Part shown: positions 19,096 to 28,973 of the stretch, piece by piece
Numbering within the stretch: position 1 is the first letter of the stretch
Layout: the number at the start of each line of letters is the position of its first letter
NCBI GenBank assembly: GCA_900538705.1
Contig: UPZG01000001.1
Location: 1,222,897-1,286,896, forward strand
Direction: 5' to 3'
DNA length: 64,000 nucleotides
Origin: an uncultured Porphyromonadaceae bacterium
GTDB taxonomy: Bacteria; Bacteroidota; Bacteroidia; Bacteroidales; Barnesiellaceae_A
Program-made: the position numbers and the translations under genes
Notes under the pieces: generated by a model
The model's input: only the letters and a program-made list of their open reading frames with translations
The model's database searches: none
Told to the model about the DNA's origin: nothing

Positions 19096-20817
19096 ATGCA
19101 ACAGAAAATCATCATATACCAAGTTCTACCACGGCTCTTCTCAAATACCTGCGAAACTTGTGTTCCTCACGGCTCAATCGCACAAAACGGTGTAGGCAAA
19201 CTCAACGACTTCACCCCCAAAGTTTTATCGGAAATAAAATCATTGGGCATCACTCATATATGGTATACAGGTATTATAGAACACGCTACGCAAACCGATT
19301 ACAGTCAATACAACATACACCCCAACAATAAATATATTGTCAAGGGAAAAGCCGGCTCGCCATACGCCATCAGCGACTACTATGACATCGATCCCGACCT
19401 CGCTACAGATGTTCCTAACAGGATGAATGAATTTGAACAGCTTGTAGCTCGTACTCACGATGCCGGCATGAAAGTCATCATCGATTTTGTTCCCAATCAT
19501 GTAGCACGCGAGTACCATTCAGACCAATTACCTGAGGGTGTAACCAACCTTGGCGAATACGACAATACCGAGAAACAATTCGACCCCAATAACAATTTCT
19601 ACTATATACCAAGACAACGTTTCTCTCCTCACTTTTATATCGGGCAGGAAAGTCCCGATGCATATTATGAATTCCCGGCCAAAGCAACCGGCAACGACCA
19701 CTTCGACGCCTACCCAGGCATAAACGATTGGTATGAAACTGTTAAACTCAATTACGGTGTCGACTATCTGGCTTGGCGACAACAGCATTTCGATCCTATA
19801 CCCGATACATGGATAAAAATGCGCGACATACTGCTGTTTTGGTGCAGCAAGGGGATAGACGCTTTCCGTTGCGACATGGTACACATGGTACCGGTAGAAT
19901 TTTGGCACTGGGCTATAGACATTGTCAAGCAGAAATATCCACACATACAGTTTATTGCCGAGATATACGACCCTGGATTATATGAATCGTATCTCAACTA
20001 CGGAGGATTTGACTTTTTGTACGACAAAGTAGGATTGTACGACAAACTGCGGGCTATATTATGCAACGATGTATCGGCAGCACAAATTTCATACTGCTGG
20101 CAAGCTCTCGACGGCCACATAGACCGTATGCTGAATTTTCTGGAAAATCACGACGAACAACGCTTTGCCTCGGTGCAATATGCAGGCGATGCATCAAAAG
20201 TGCTGCCTTCACTCGTCGTTTCGTCTATGATGAGCAAAGCGCCTTTCATGATATACTTCGGACAAGAATTGGGAGAACCGGCTAACGATGCCGAAGGTTT
20301 TAGCGGGAAAGACGGGCGCACCACCATCTTCGACTATTGGAGTGTCCCAACAGTACGAGCATGGTACAACAACGGCAAATGCAATATCACACGGCTCTTG
20401 CCCGAGCAACGCTCCTTGCGCAAATTATACAAAAAAGTCCTCACCTTATGTAATAAGGAGAAAGCCATTTCGGAAGGCGCATTCTACGACTTGATGTATG
20501 TCAATTTCGGGCATAACCACTTCGACCCACATCAGCAATATGCCTTCTTACGATACTGGAGAAATGAAATATTGGTAATTATTGTCAATTTCGGGCCATA
20601 CAAGACACAAGTTTCCACATATATCCCCCAACACGCCATAGATATGATGCAAATCATTCCTGGACGCTATATGGCAATCGAATTGTTGGAGAAAACCCAC
20701 GATGAGAAAGATTTACAAGCCGATACGCCGTTTATCACAGAGGTAGATGGCTATGGTGCGGTGATATGGAAAATAAAGGCGGCCCCAAAAACGTCGATAC
20801 CTACTACAAAAATATGA
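19096..20817 (+). CDS. GH13 family alpha-amylase-like glycosidase, cytosolic
   Basis: This 573-residue enzyme has no signal peptide and begins directly with the barrel (KIIIYQVLPRLF). The GH13 catalytic residues are visible: nucleophile Asp in FRCDMV (about 259), acid/base Glu in FIAEIYDPG (about 288) and the stabilising Asp in FLENHDEQRF (about 352), with the VIIDFVPNHV region near 130. It probably hydrolyses or rearranges maltodextrins or stored glycogen in the cytoplasm. The subfamily cannot be fixed here. It lies downstream of the patatin gene and upstream of prs. Confidence 0.88.
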   Translation: MQQKIIIYQVLPRLFSNTCETCVPHGSIAQNGVGKLNDFTPKVLSEIKSLGITHIWYTGIIEHATQTDYSQYNIHPNNKYIVKGKAGSPYAISDYYDIDPDLATDVPNRMNEFEQLVARTHDAGMKVIIDFVPNHVAREYHSDQLPEGVTNLGEYDNTEKQFDPNNNFYYIPRQRFSPHFYIGQESPDAYYEFPAKATGNDHFDAYPGINDWYETVKLNYGVDYLAWRQQHFDPIPDTWIKMRDILLFWCSKGIDAFRCDMVHMVPVEFWHWAIDIVKQKYPHIQFIAEIYDPGLYESYLNYGGFDFLYDKVGLYDKLRAILCNDVSAAQISYCWQALDGHIDRMLNFLENHDEQRFASVQYAGDASKVLPSLVVSSMMSKAPFMIYFGQELGEPANDAEGFSGKDGRTTIFDYWSVPTVRAWYNNGKCNITRLLPEQRSLRKLYKKVLTLCNKEKAISEGAFYDLMYVNFGHNHFDPHQQYAFLRYWRNEILVIIVNFGPYKTQVSTYIPQHAIDMMQIIPGRYMAIELLEKTHDEKDLQADTPFITEVDGYGAVIWKIKAAPKTSIPTTKI

Positions 20818-20849
20818 CAATGATGATACAATAAAAGAAAAACATAACG

Positions 20850-20857
20850 TACCTTTG
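20850..20857 (+). promoter_or_regulatory. -7 box upstream of prs
   Basis: TACCTTTG lies 39 bases before the ATG at 20897 and overlaps the TTG where a longer frame would begin, so the ATG at 20897 is favoured. No clear -33 box is seen. Confidence 0.5.
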
Positions 20858-20896
20858 CAGCAAAATCAACCACAGCACACTTTCATAGTAACCATT

Positions 20897-21835
20897 ATGA
20901 ATCAAACTACTCCTTACAAGGTATTTTCGGGTACCAATTCACACTATCTTGCCGAAAAGATATGCAACAGTCTTGGATGCGAACTAGGGCAAATGAACAT
21001 ACAGCACTTCGCTGATGGCGAGTTTGCTGTATCTTTTGAAGAATCGATAAGAGGATGCCAAGTATTTTTGGTACAGTCGACCTTCCCCAACTCCGACAAT
21101 TTAATGGAGCTGCTTCTCATGGTCGATGCGGCCAAACGAGCATCGGCAAAATCAATTGTTGCCGTTATACCTTATTTCGGATGGGCACGTCAAGACAGAA
21201 AAGACAAACCGCGCGTCTCCATCGGTGCCAAACTTATTGCCGACCTGTTGAGCGTCGCAGGCATCAATCGTCTTATCACAATGGATTTGCACGCCGACCA
21301 AATACAAGGGTTCTTCAATGTACCGGTAGATCACCTATACGCTTCTTCGGTATTTATCCCTTACATAGAATCTCTTCACTTGCAAAATATGGCTATTGCT
21401 ACGCCTGATGTAGGCGGTTCGAAACGTGCCAGCACCTACGCCAAGTATTTCAACGCGCCACTTGTATTATGTCACAAAAAACGCAACAAACCCAATGAAG
21501 TAGCCGAGATGACTGTTATTGGCGAAGTAGAAGGGAAAGACGTCATATTAATAGACGACATGGTAGATACAGCCGGCACAATAACCAAATCGGCCAACCT
21601 GATGATTGAACGAGGAGCCACTTCGGTAAGAGCTATCGCCAGTCATGCCGTCATGAGCGACCCTGCATCAGAACGAGTTGCAAGCTCTCAGTTGTGTGAA
21701 ATGATATTTACTGATAGTATCCCTTACACAAAACATTGCGATAAGGTTCATATCATTACCATTGCCGATTTGTTTGCCGATACTATACGTCGCGTAAACT
21801 GCAACGAATCTATCTCATCGCAATATCTGCTGTAA
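20897..21835 (+). CDS. prs: Ribose-phosphate pyrophosphokinase
   Basis: This enzyme makes PRPP from ribose 5-phosphate and ATP for purine, pyrimidine, histidine and NAD synthesis. Starting at MNQTTPYKVF (20897) it has 312 residues, the normal class I length. The ATP/ribose regions FGWARQDRKDKPR (about 95-107) and LITMDLHADQIQGFF (about 125-139) and the PRPP motif VILIDDMVDTAGTI (about 214-227) are intact. Its own -7 box and strong terminator suggest it is transcribed alone. Confidence 0.96.
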   Translation: MNQTTPYKVFSGTNSHYLAEKICNSLGCELGQMNIQHFADGEFAVSFEESIRGCQVFLVQSTFPNSDNLMELLLMVDAAKRASAKSIVAVIPYFGWARQDRKDKPRVSIGAKLIADLLSVAGINRLITMDLHADQIQGFFNVPVDHLYASSVFIPYIESLHLQNMAIATPDVGGSKRASTYAKYFNAPLVLCHKKRNKPNEVAEMTVIGEVEGKDVILIDDMVDTAGTITKSANLMIERGATSVRAIASHAVMSDPASERVASSQLCEMIFTDSIPYTKHCDKVHIITIADLFADTIRRVNCNESISSQYLL

Positions 21836-21864
21836 CAGAAAGATTGACAAGAATATTCTCATAG

Positions 21865-21901
21865 AGCTGTGGCGAATAAAAAATTCGGCCACAGCTTTTT
21901 T
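21865..21901 (+). terminator. Rho-independent terminator after prs
   Basis: AGCTGTGGCGAA (21865-21876) pairs with TTCGGCCACAGCT (21884-21896), with one mismatched pair inside, and is followed at once by a run of six T. Confidence 0.85.
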
Positions 21902-22057
21902 ATTTCATCACTCCAACAATATCGGCAAAAGTATACCTCACAAAACCTACCCGCTGCTACTACAAATAAAATAAAACAATACATTTTTTCTGTACTCAAC
22001 GGTCCTCTACAGCCCTATCTTAGCGACCGTACATATTGATGAAATTTTTTCTGAGTA

Positions 22058-22089
22058 TTTTGCGCAATACAAGTTAATGACTATTTTTG
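22058..22089 (+). promoter_or_regulatory. Promoter of the OPT transporter-cysteine desulfidase pair
   Basis: TTTTG (22058-22062), a 19-base spacer and TATTTTTG (22082-22089) fit the Bacteroidota consensus fully. It gives a leader of about 95 bases before the ATG at 22189. The rest of the 353-base gap (21836-22188) apart from the prs terminator shows nothing recognisable. Confidence 0.7.
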
Positions 22090-22188
22090 TAAAGACAACC
22101 TTGTCTATGTCTGTGCCAATATCTACTGTCACAAGAGTAACGAGTATTGCAACTACACAAGGAGACAACAACTAACAACATAATACGA

Positions 22189-24147
22189 ATGGAAGAAGAG
22201 AAGAAACAACCTATTGAGCTCCCGGAAAATGCGTTCAGGGAGTTAAAAGAGGGTGAAGAATACACCCCCATTATGTCACCCGACAAAAACTATCCCGAGG
22301 TAAACGCATGGTCGGTATCATGGGGTATTGTTATGGCAGTCATATTCTCGGCTGCAGCGGCCTTTTTAGGATTAAAGGTAGGTCAGGTTTTTGAAGCTGC
22401 TATCCCTATCGCAATTATTGCTGTAGGCCTATCAAACGGATTCAAACGTAAAAGCGCATTAGGAGAAAACGTCATTATCCAATCTATAGGCGCCTGTTCA
22501 GGAGTTATTGTAGCAGGAGCCATCTTTACACTGCCCGCTCTTTATATTTTACAAGACCGTTATCCCGAGATAACCGTCAACTTCATGGAGGTATTCCTCA
22601 GCTCATTGTTGGGAGGTATTCTCGGTATTTTATTCCTGATACCTTTCCGCAAATACTTTGTCAAAGATATGCACGGCAAGTATCCCTTCCCCGAAGCCAC
22701 AGCTACCACTCAAGTACTCGTGTCGGGCGAAAAAGCCGGAGACCAAGTGAAGCCCCTTGTTATGGCAGGTCTGATAGGCGGATTATATGATTTTTGCCTC
22801 TCGACATTCGGATGGTGGAGCGAGGTACTTACCACACGTATATTACCGTTTGGAGAAACAATTGCCCAAAAAGCGAAGATGGTATTCACTGTCAACACCG
22901 GTGCCGCCGTATTAGGTTTGGGATATATCATAGGCTTGAAATATTGTATGATAATTTGCGCTGGTTCGCTTTTCGTATGGTTTGTAATCATCCCACTATT
23001 GGGTATGACCAGTGTAGACTCTATGTTTCTCAGTGCCCTCGAGCCCGAGGTTATTTTTAGCAATTATGCCCGCTATATAGGTATAGGCGGTATTGCCATG
23101 GCCGGAATCATAGGAATTGTAAAATCTTGGGGCATTATCAAAGGTGCCATAGGACTTGCATCGAAAGAACTCACCAATAAAGGCAGCGAAAGCACCACCA
23201 AAGTTCCGCGTACACAACGTGACATCTCTATGAGAAATATATCGATAAGTGTAATTTTTGCTCTTATCCTCATCTTCTTGTTCTTCTATATAGGTGTTAT
23301 ACACAACTTCACTCAAGCTCTGGTAGCATTTTTTGTTGTAACCATTATATCATTTTTATTTACCACTGTTGCCGCCAATGCGATAGCCATTGTAGGTAGC
23401 AACCCGGTATCGGGTATGACACTGATGACACTAATTCTTGCATCGGTTGTCATGGTGGCAATAGGCCTGAAAGGTACCAGCGGTATTGTTGCAGCCCTCA
23501 TCATAGGTGGTGTGGTATGTACAGCATTATCAATGGCAGGAGGTTTTATTACCGACCTTAAAATAGGCTATTGGTTAGGCAGTACGCCCGCCAAGCAGGA
23601 AACATGGAAATTCTTGGGCACTTTAGTATCGGCTGCAACAGTTGGCGGTGTAATACTGATACTGAACAAGACTTACGGGTTTACCGGTGAAAATGCCTTG
23701 GTTGCTCCACAAGCAAACGCCATGGCAGCTGTCATAGAACCTCTCATGATGGGCGAAGGAGCTCCGTGGTTGCTCTACGGTGTAGGTGCCATATTGGCTC
23801 TTATTCTTAACCTATTAGGTGTTCCTGCCCTTGCCTTCTCATTAGGTATGTTTATCCCGCTGCAACTGAATACGCCTCTTGTTATTGGTGGTCTTATAAG
23901 CTGGTTCGTAGGTAACCGCTCAAAAGATGCGGCTCTCAACAAAGCTCGCCTCGACAAGGGTACGTTGCTTGCATCTGGTTTTATCGCCGGTGGTGCGCTG
24001 ATGGGTGTAGTAAGCGCCGCTATACGCTATGCTGGATTTGAATACAGCTGCGAATGGAGCGATGTTGTCAAACAATCACTCGGATTGATAATGTACTTAG
24101 CCATTATAGCCTACCTCGCTGTATCGAGTATGCGTGCTAAAAAATAG
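22189..24147 (+). CDS. OPT family oligopeptide transporter
   Basis: Starting at the ATG at 22189 (MEEEKKQPIEL) the protein has 652 residues and about 15 hydrophobic segments, as usual for bacterial OPT transporters. Family-like segments are AAAAFLGLKVGQVFEAAIP near 58-76, YPFPEATATTQVL near 165 and the GGLISWFVGNR region near 565. Members import short peptides or metal chelates with protons. The next gene, 93 bases on, encodes a cysteine desulfidase family protein, which suggests the two share a substrate route such as cysteine-containing peptides; this is inference. Confidence 0.9.
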   Translation: MEEEKKQPIELPENAFRELKEGEEYTPIMSPDKNYPEVNAWSVSWGIVMAVIFSAAAAFLGLKVGQVFEAAIPIAIIAVGLSNGFKRKSALGENVIIQSIGACSGVIVAGAIFTLPALYILQDRYPEITVNFMEVFLSSLLGGILGILFLIPFRKYFVKDMHGKYPFPEATATTQVLVSGEKAGDQVKPLVMAGLIGGLYDFCLSTFGWWSEVLTTRILPFGETIAQKAKMVFTVNTGAAVLGLGYIIGLKYCMIICAGSLFVWFVIIPLLGMTSVDSMFLSALEPEVIFSNYARYIGIGGIAMAGIIGIVKSWGIIKGAIGLASKELTNKGSESTTKVPRTQRDISMRNISISVIFALILIFLFFYIGVIHNFTQALVAFFVVTIISFLFTTVAANAIAIVGSNPVSGMTLMTLILASVVMVAIGLKGTSGIVAALIIGGVVCTALSMAGGFITDLKIGYWLGSTPAKQETWKFLGTLVSAATVGGVILILNKTYGFTGENALVAPQANAMAAVIEPLMMGEGAPWLLYGVGAILALILNLLGVPALAFSLGMFIPLQLNTPLVIGGLISWFVGNRSKDAALNKARLDKGTLLASGFIAGGALMGVVSAAIRYAGFEYSCEWSDVVKQSLGLIMYLAIIAYLAVSSMRAKK

Positions 24148-24154
24148 CAGGACA

Positions 24155-24184
24155 CAAGGCATCGGTATAGATACCGATGCCTTG
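24155..24184 (+). terminator. Perfect 14-bp inverted repeat between the OPT gene and cyuA
   Basis: CAAGGCATCGGTAT (24155-24168) and ATACCGATGCCTTG (24171-24184) are exact reverse complements separated by two bases. No T run follows, so it may be an attenuating or mRNA-stabilising hairpin rather than a full terminator. Confidence 0.5.
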
Positions 24185-24240
24185 CATTACTTTCCCCAAT
24201 ATAAGAGTATCTTTAAGAAACAGACTATATTTCTATAACT

Positions 24241-25524
24241 ATGGACAACACAGAAAGGCAAAAAATAATAGAACTCGTAAAACACGAAGTTGTGCCCGCC
24301 ATAGGCTGCACAGAACCCATTGCCGTTGCATTGTGTGTAGCGAAAGCTACCGAAATATTAGGTTGCACGCCTGAGAAAATAGAGGTGCTTTTAAGTGCAA
24401 ACATTCTGAAAAATGCCATGGGTGTAGGTATTCCCGGAACGGGTATGATAGGCCTGCCCATTGCCGTTGCATTGGGAGCATTGATAGGAAAGTCAGAGTA
24501 TCAGCTCGAAGTACTACGAGATTGCACCCCCGAAGCTGTAGAAAAAGGGAAAAAGCTGATAGAAGAACACCGCATAGACATAAAACTAAAAGAAGGCATT
24601 ACAGAGAAACTCTATATAGAAATCAATTGTCGAGCCGGTTCTCATCAAGCAACCGCAATTATTGCAGGCAGTCATACTAACTTTGTATATACATCATATG
24701 ACGATAAAGTATTGTATGACAACAGAACACCATCGGGTGAACAAGAAACCGACGAAGACGTAGGACTTACAATGCGTAAAGTTTATGACTTTGCCACTAC
24801 TGCTCCCATAAGCGAAATACGGTTTATCCTCGATGCTGCTCGTCTCAATAAAGCCGCTGCCGAATTTGCCTTCAAGGGTAATTACGGTCATTGTTTAGGT
24901 AAAACATTGAAAGGCAACCTCGAATGCTCTATAATAGGTAACAATATTTTTACTCACATTTTGTCATACACCTCGGCTGCCTGCGATGCCCGTATGGCTG
25001 GAGCTATGATACCGGTCATGAGCAATTCGGGAAGCGGCAATCAAGGTATTGCAGCCACTATGCCTGTACTAATTTTTGCCGAAGAAGAGGGAAAAAGCGA
25101 AGAGGAGTTGATAAGAGCATTGATGTTGAGCCATTTGACAACGATATATATCAAACAAAGCCTGGGACGCTTATCGGCACTTTGTGGCTGTGTTGTTGCG
25201 ACTACAGGGTCGAGTTGCGGTATTACTTATCTGATGGGCGGAAACTACGACAACATAACGTACGCCGTAAAAAACATGATTGCCAATCTTACCGGTATGA
25301 TATGCGACGGTGCCAAACCAAGCTGTGCTCTGAAAATTACGGGGAGCGTATCTACTTGCATACTCTCTGCACTGCTCTCCATAGAAGGCCGTTACGTTAC
25401 ATCATTAGAGGGTATTATAGAAGATGATGTAGACCGCTGCATACATAATCTTACACGCATAGGTTCGCAAGGAATGAACGAAACCGACCGTTGTGTACTC
25501 GACATTATGACCCACAAAAAATAG
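24241..25524 (+). CDS. L-cysteine desulfidase family protein (CyuA/UPF0597)
   Basis: This 427-residue protein matches the CyuA/serine dehydratase-alpha-like family: VPAIGCTEPIAVAL near 18-31, SNSGSGNQGIAATMP near 260-275, and GCVVATTGSSCGITYLMGG near 315. Cys residues in these segments are the expected ligands of a [4Fe-4S] cluster. The family breaks L-cysteine into pyruvate, ammonia and sulfide. Likely cytosolic. It probably shares a transcript with the OPT transporter; the intervening hairpin may tune its expression. Confidence 0.88.
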   Translation: MDNTERQKIIELVKHEVVPAIGCTEPIAVALCVAKATEILGCTPEKIEVLLSANILKNAMGVGIPGTGMIGLPIAVALGALIGKSEYQLEVLRDCTPEAVEKGKKLIEEHRIDIKLKEGITEKLYIEINCRAGSHQATAIIAGSHTNFVYTSYDDKVLYDNRTPSGEQETDEDVGLTMRKVYDFATTAPISEIRFILDAARLNKAAAEFAFKGNYGHCLGKTLKGNLECSIIGNNIFTHILSYTSAACDARMAGAMIPVMSNSGSGNQGIAATMPVLIFAEEEGKSEEELIRALMLSHLTTIYIKQSLGRLSALCGCVVATTGSSCGITYLMGGNYDNITYAVKNMIANLTGMICDGAKPSCALKITGSVSTCILSALLSIEGRYVTSLEGIIEDDVDRCIHNLTRIGSQGMNETDRCVLDIMTHKK

Positions 25525-25577
25525 ACTAAAAAGGCATAGAGGTATAACCCCTGCCCTTACAGGCATAAATACATAAT

Positions 25578-25621
25578 AAAAGGGGCTGCGCTAAATGAAG
25601 TATCGAGCGCAGCCCCTTTTT
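25578..25621. terminator. Bidirectional terminator
   Basis: AAAGGGGCTGCGCT (about 25579-25592) pairs with AGCGCAGCCCCTTT (25606-25619), followed by T on the plus strand and preceded by A on the other side, so it can stop both the cyuA transcript and the leftward gene ending at 25636. Confidence 0.85.
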
Positions 25622-25635
25622 CTATTTTAATGTAA

Positions 25636-26727
25636 TCAATATACGACTACTTTCTTGTTGCCCATAAGATATATACCTTGCGGCAGGGTAACCTCTGTAG
25701 TTCCGGGCTCTACTGTAACGACTTTTACTAAAACACCATTTGTGCCATATACAGGCAGTGTGCAAGCTGTTTCGGCCTCAACCACAACTACGCCAGCTTT
25801 CGACCATACCTTCAGCCCATCATTTTGCACTTTCTGAAGAGCATCCAATATATTCCAACCACTTATTACATCGGTCACTTCGGTCGATATCGATACCGAT
25901 GCCGAACGGTTGCCATCGAATGACTCCCATGCATAACCGTTCCAATATTTATATTGTACATCAGTAACATCCGTAAGGGTATAAGAGAATGTTCCATCAC
26001 CATTATCAGTCATAGCAACAGCATCTTCCGTACTCCAACCTTGGAATGAACCTACCATATAACACTCGGTTGTACCAGCTGGCACGGTAACGGTAAAGTG
26101 AATATCACCCGATTGAGCGTCTGGTTCATAAATCATTGCCCACCGTGCCACTACATCACTCGGAGTATATGTACGGTTACTTACTGATGCACCCTCGGCA
26201 GTAAGTTCTTCATACTGCCATCCCGGGCCACTACAATATTTATATCCGTCTGCCTCGGTAGCATCACCCATCGTTATGGTATAGTGTGTATCGTCGATAC
26301 GCTCCATTTCCTGATGCAACCACCCTGTCATATCCCCCGCAATGTAACATGCTTTCGTTCCTTCGGGAACCGTAACAGTATAAATGAGGCCATTACCGGG
26401 ATTAGGATTATACACTGCAGCCCAATTGGCTACGACATCCGATTCGCTATATGTTCTATTACCTATTTCTGAGCCATCGGCAGCTTTCTCTACATAGGCC
26501 CAATCGGGACCACTGCTGTATTTGTAGCCTTGTGTCTCAGTTGCCTCAGGCAAATCTATTGTATAGTGCAAAGCATCGACCTGTTGCATTTCGGTAAACG
26601 ACCATTCGTTCATGTCGCCGGCAATATAGCAAGCTTGCGTACCAGCCGGAACAGTGACATTATAGGTAAGAGCCGATGCACTCAATGCAACGACACAACC
26701 CAAAGAGAGGAGTAATGTTTTTTTCAT
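25636..26727 (-). CDS. Secreted protein with three tandem starch-binding-like repeats and a sorting-type tail
   Basis: Starting at the ATG at 26727 (MKKTLLLSLG) it has 363 residues with a signal peptide ending near ALSASA. Three repeats of about 90 residues follow, each opening with a (T/F)VTVPxGT strand, then ACYIAGDMNEW, ACYIAGDMTGW or ECYMVGSFQGW, then YKY(S/C/W) and a NRTY or NRSA turn. The layout recalls SusE/CBM-type starch-binding modules with surface aromatic residues. The final 70 residues (YGTNGVLVKVV ... LPQGIYLMG) look like a type A C-terminal sorting tail. A role in binding alpha-glucans outside the cell is inference. TATATTTG on the minus strand at 26768-26761 is a possible -7 box. 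Confidence 0.75.
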   Translation of the reverse strand: MKKTLLLSLGCVVALSASALTYNVTVPAGTQACYIAGDMNEWSFTEMQQVDALHYTIDLPEATETQGYKYSSGPDWAYVEKAADGSEIGNRTYSESDVVANWAAVYNPNPGNGLIYTVTVPEGTKACYIAGDMTGWLHQEMERIDDTHYTITMGDATEADGYKYCSGPGWQYEELTAEGASVSNRTYTPSDVVARWAMIYEPDAQSGDIHFTVTVPAGTTECYMVGSFQGWSTEDAVAMTDNGDGTFSYTLTDVTDVQYKYWNGYAWESFDGNRSASVSISTEVTDVISGWNILDALQKVQNDGLKVWSKAGVVVVEAETACTLPVYGTNGVLVKVVTVEPGTTEVTLPQGIYLMGNKKVVVY

Positions 26728-26961
26728 GTGCATATAATTTTTAAGATTATTGTTATACCACAAATATATCGTATATATACCTATTATTGTACTATTCTAT
26801 CGTTTTTTAGAGCATAAATTATATGCAAACGTTTGCCATCACTCTTTTAGATGTTTCATACAGACTATTAACGAGCGTTATAAAAATATAGACCAATTCT
26901 ATTTAAAACCCGGATATTGAAAATTTCAGTAATTTTGCGCCTCAAAATAAAAACATTACAT

Positions 26962-28179
26962 ATGACCACACATACACGCAACACAACCACTTATCTACTG
27001 GTATCCTTAGGTATGGCATCGGCGATGGGACCTTTCGTTACCGACTTCTATCTACCGGCACTGCCCCAACTTACCACTGTTTTTTCTACGACCTCGTCGG
27101 CCATACAGATGAGTCTTACCTTATGTTTGATAGGTCTCGCCATCGGGCAGCTGTTTATTGGGCCCCTCAGCGATAAGTATGGGCGCAAAATGCCTCTTAT
27201 CATATCGATGGTCATTTTTAGCCTGGCTACGCTATGTTGCCTCTTCACAACCAACATATATATATTTTTAATATGCCGTTTCTTGCAAGGCTTGTCGGGA
27301 GCCGGCGGTATCGTTATCTCTAAATCGGTAGCCTCTGACCTTCATACCGGCAAAGAATTGGTACACTTCTTCGCCGTATTAGGATGCGTACAAGGTATAG
27401 CTCCTATCTGTGCACCATTTTTAGGTGGCGTATTACTGAGCGTTTCCGATTGGCAAGGTATTTTCTACACCCTTTTTGGCATAGGTGTCATTCTGTCGTT
27501 GATATTTATACCCTTTCAAGAATCTCTTCCCGACGAACGTAGACAGAAAGGAAACATATACAGCAGTATGAAACACTATAAGCACTTCTTCACTCACAAG
27601 CAATTCATGATATATGTTGCCATTCTTACAATTGCACAAGGTATTCTTTTTGTCTATATATCATCGTCCACTTTTATTTTCCAACAAATCTACGGCCTGA
27701 GCGCACTACTATACGGCGGATGTTTCGGACTTAACTCCCTGGCCATTATGGCTGGTAGCCTCCTCGCAGGACGTATCGGCGACCCTACCCGAGCACTCAA
27801 CATAGGTGAACGCGGGGCTTTCGCTACCGTCATAACTACAGCCGTTTTCATTGCCATTCAGCTACCATTTGTATTCGTTGAGTTATCTATATGGGCTATG
27901 CTGTTTTTTATGGGGATTATCTTTACTATGGCTACTACAGTTGCGCTGGATTTAGAACGAAATAATGCAGGTAGTGCATCGGCTCTCATTGGGTTCTTTT
28001 CATTTTTGGCAGGAGGCATTGCCGCACCTATCACAGGTATAGGCAACATGCTCTATTCTACGGCAGGTATACTTGCCGTTTTCGGTCTGTTATTACTTTG
28101 GGTTGGACACTACCGACGTCATGTAAATACGGAAGATACCACAAAATTATCTGCTACCAACGACAACACGAGTCTGTAA
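26962..28179 (+). CDS. Bcr/CflA-type MFS drug efflux transporter
   Basis: From the ATG at 26962 (MTTHTRN) the protein has 405 residues and 12 predicted membrane helices. DFYLPALPQL near 29-38 and the loop motif GPLSDKYGRKMPL near 68-80 mark the DHA1 Bcr/CflA group, proton-driven exporters of drugs and small metabolites. A longer frame from 26917 would overlap the likely -7 box TAATTTTG (26930-26937), which favours the shorter start. The gene stands alone and converges with the MBL gene. Confidence 0.9.
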   Translation: MTTHTRNTTTYLLVSLGMASAMGPFVTDFYLPALPQLTTVFSTTSSAIQMSLTLCLIGLAIGQLFIGPLSDKYGRKMPLIISMVIFSLATLCCLFTTNIYIFLICRFLQGLSGAGGIVISKSVASDLHTGKELVHFFAVLGCVQGIAPICAPFLGGVLLSVSDWQGIFYTLFGIGVILSLIFIPFQESLPDERRQKGNIYSSMKHYKHFFTHKQFMIYVAILTIAQGILFVYISSSTFIFQQIYGLSALLYGGCFGLNSLAIMAGSLLAGRIGDPTRALNIGERGAFATVITTAVFIAIQLPFVFVELSIWAMLFFMGIIFTMATTVALDLERNNAGSASALIGFFSFLAGGIAAPITGIGNMLYSTAGILAVFGLLLLWVGHYRRHVNTEDTTKLSATNDNTSL

Positions 28180-28201
28180 CAAGTGTCATCACATACACAT
28201 A

Positions 28202-28960
28202 TCATTCTATTATCATCGTATCGTATGCCATGACAACATTGGGTGGCAATAGTGCCGACACATCGCTGTGCCGCCCCATTTGATGGCTCATATGCGTAAG
28301 GTATGCACGACGGGGCGATAACCGTTTTATGAGAGCCAGCGCTTCGTTGAGAGACTGATGCGAAAGATGAGGTGTACGACGCAATGCATTGATTACCAAT
28401 ACGTCGAGGTCTTGTAATTGTTGCATCGTAGTATCGGGTAATGTAAGGCAATCGGTTATATATGCCACATTATCTATACGGAAACCCAGAATAGGCAATT
28501 TATAGTGCATTACCCGCAACGGAATTATCTCTACTTGCCCCACGTGGAATGGTATATCTGGCTCGATAGTCTGCATCTCAAAACGTGGAACACCTGGATA
28601 TGGATGCTCGTTGAAGCAATAAGGTATACGAGCTTTTATATCATCTATCACCGGTTGCTCGGCATAGATGGGAAGGGGACGTTCTATACAATAGGGTCGC
28701 AAATCATCCAATCCGCCACAATGATCGTAGTGACTGTGCGTTACCAATAAAGCATCGACACGTGCAAGATGTGAACGTAATGCCTGATAACGAAAATCAG
28801 GACCACAATCTATCAATATTTTAGTTTCTCCAACCGTCATCAATACCGATGACCTAAGCCGTTTGTCATGAGCATCGGGACTGGTACACACCTCACAAGA
28901 GCAATTTACTTGAGGTACGCCGGTTGAAGTACCCGTTCCTAAAAATTCTATTTGCATCAT
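28202..28960 (-). CDS. MBL-fold metal-dependent hydrolase (PhnP-like)
   Basis: The 252-residue product starts with FLGTGTSTGVPQVNCSCEVC, a pattern shared with PhnP-like phosphodiesterases, and has the zinc motif THSHYDHCGG near 72-81, further His in VMHYKLPILG, the Asp in AYITDC and the HMSHQMG end. The substrate is not known; a cyclic phosphodiester is plausible. Third gene of the leftward operon, 13 bases after murB. Confidence 0.88.
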   Translation of the reverse strand: MMQIEFLGTGTSTGVPQVNCSCEVCTSPDAHDKRLRSSVLMTVGETKILIDCGPDFRYQALRSHLARVDALLVTHSHYDHCGGLDDLRPYCIERPLPIYAEQPVIDDIKARIPYCFNEHPYPGVPRFEMQTIEPDIPFHVGQVEIIPLRVMHYKLPILGFRIDNVAYITDCLTLPDTTMQQLQDLDVLVINALRRTPHLSHQSLNEALALIKRLSPRRAYLTHMSHQMGRHSDVSALLPPNVVMAYDTMIIE

Positions 28961-28973
28961 CTCTTATATTCTG

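Noticed and set aside
20855..20896. 14-residue extension of Prs from a TTG
   Set aside because: The TTG is inside the -7 box; the ATG at 20897 gives the normal Prs N-terminus.
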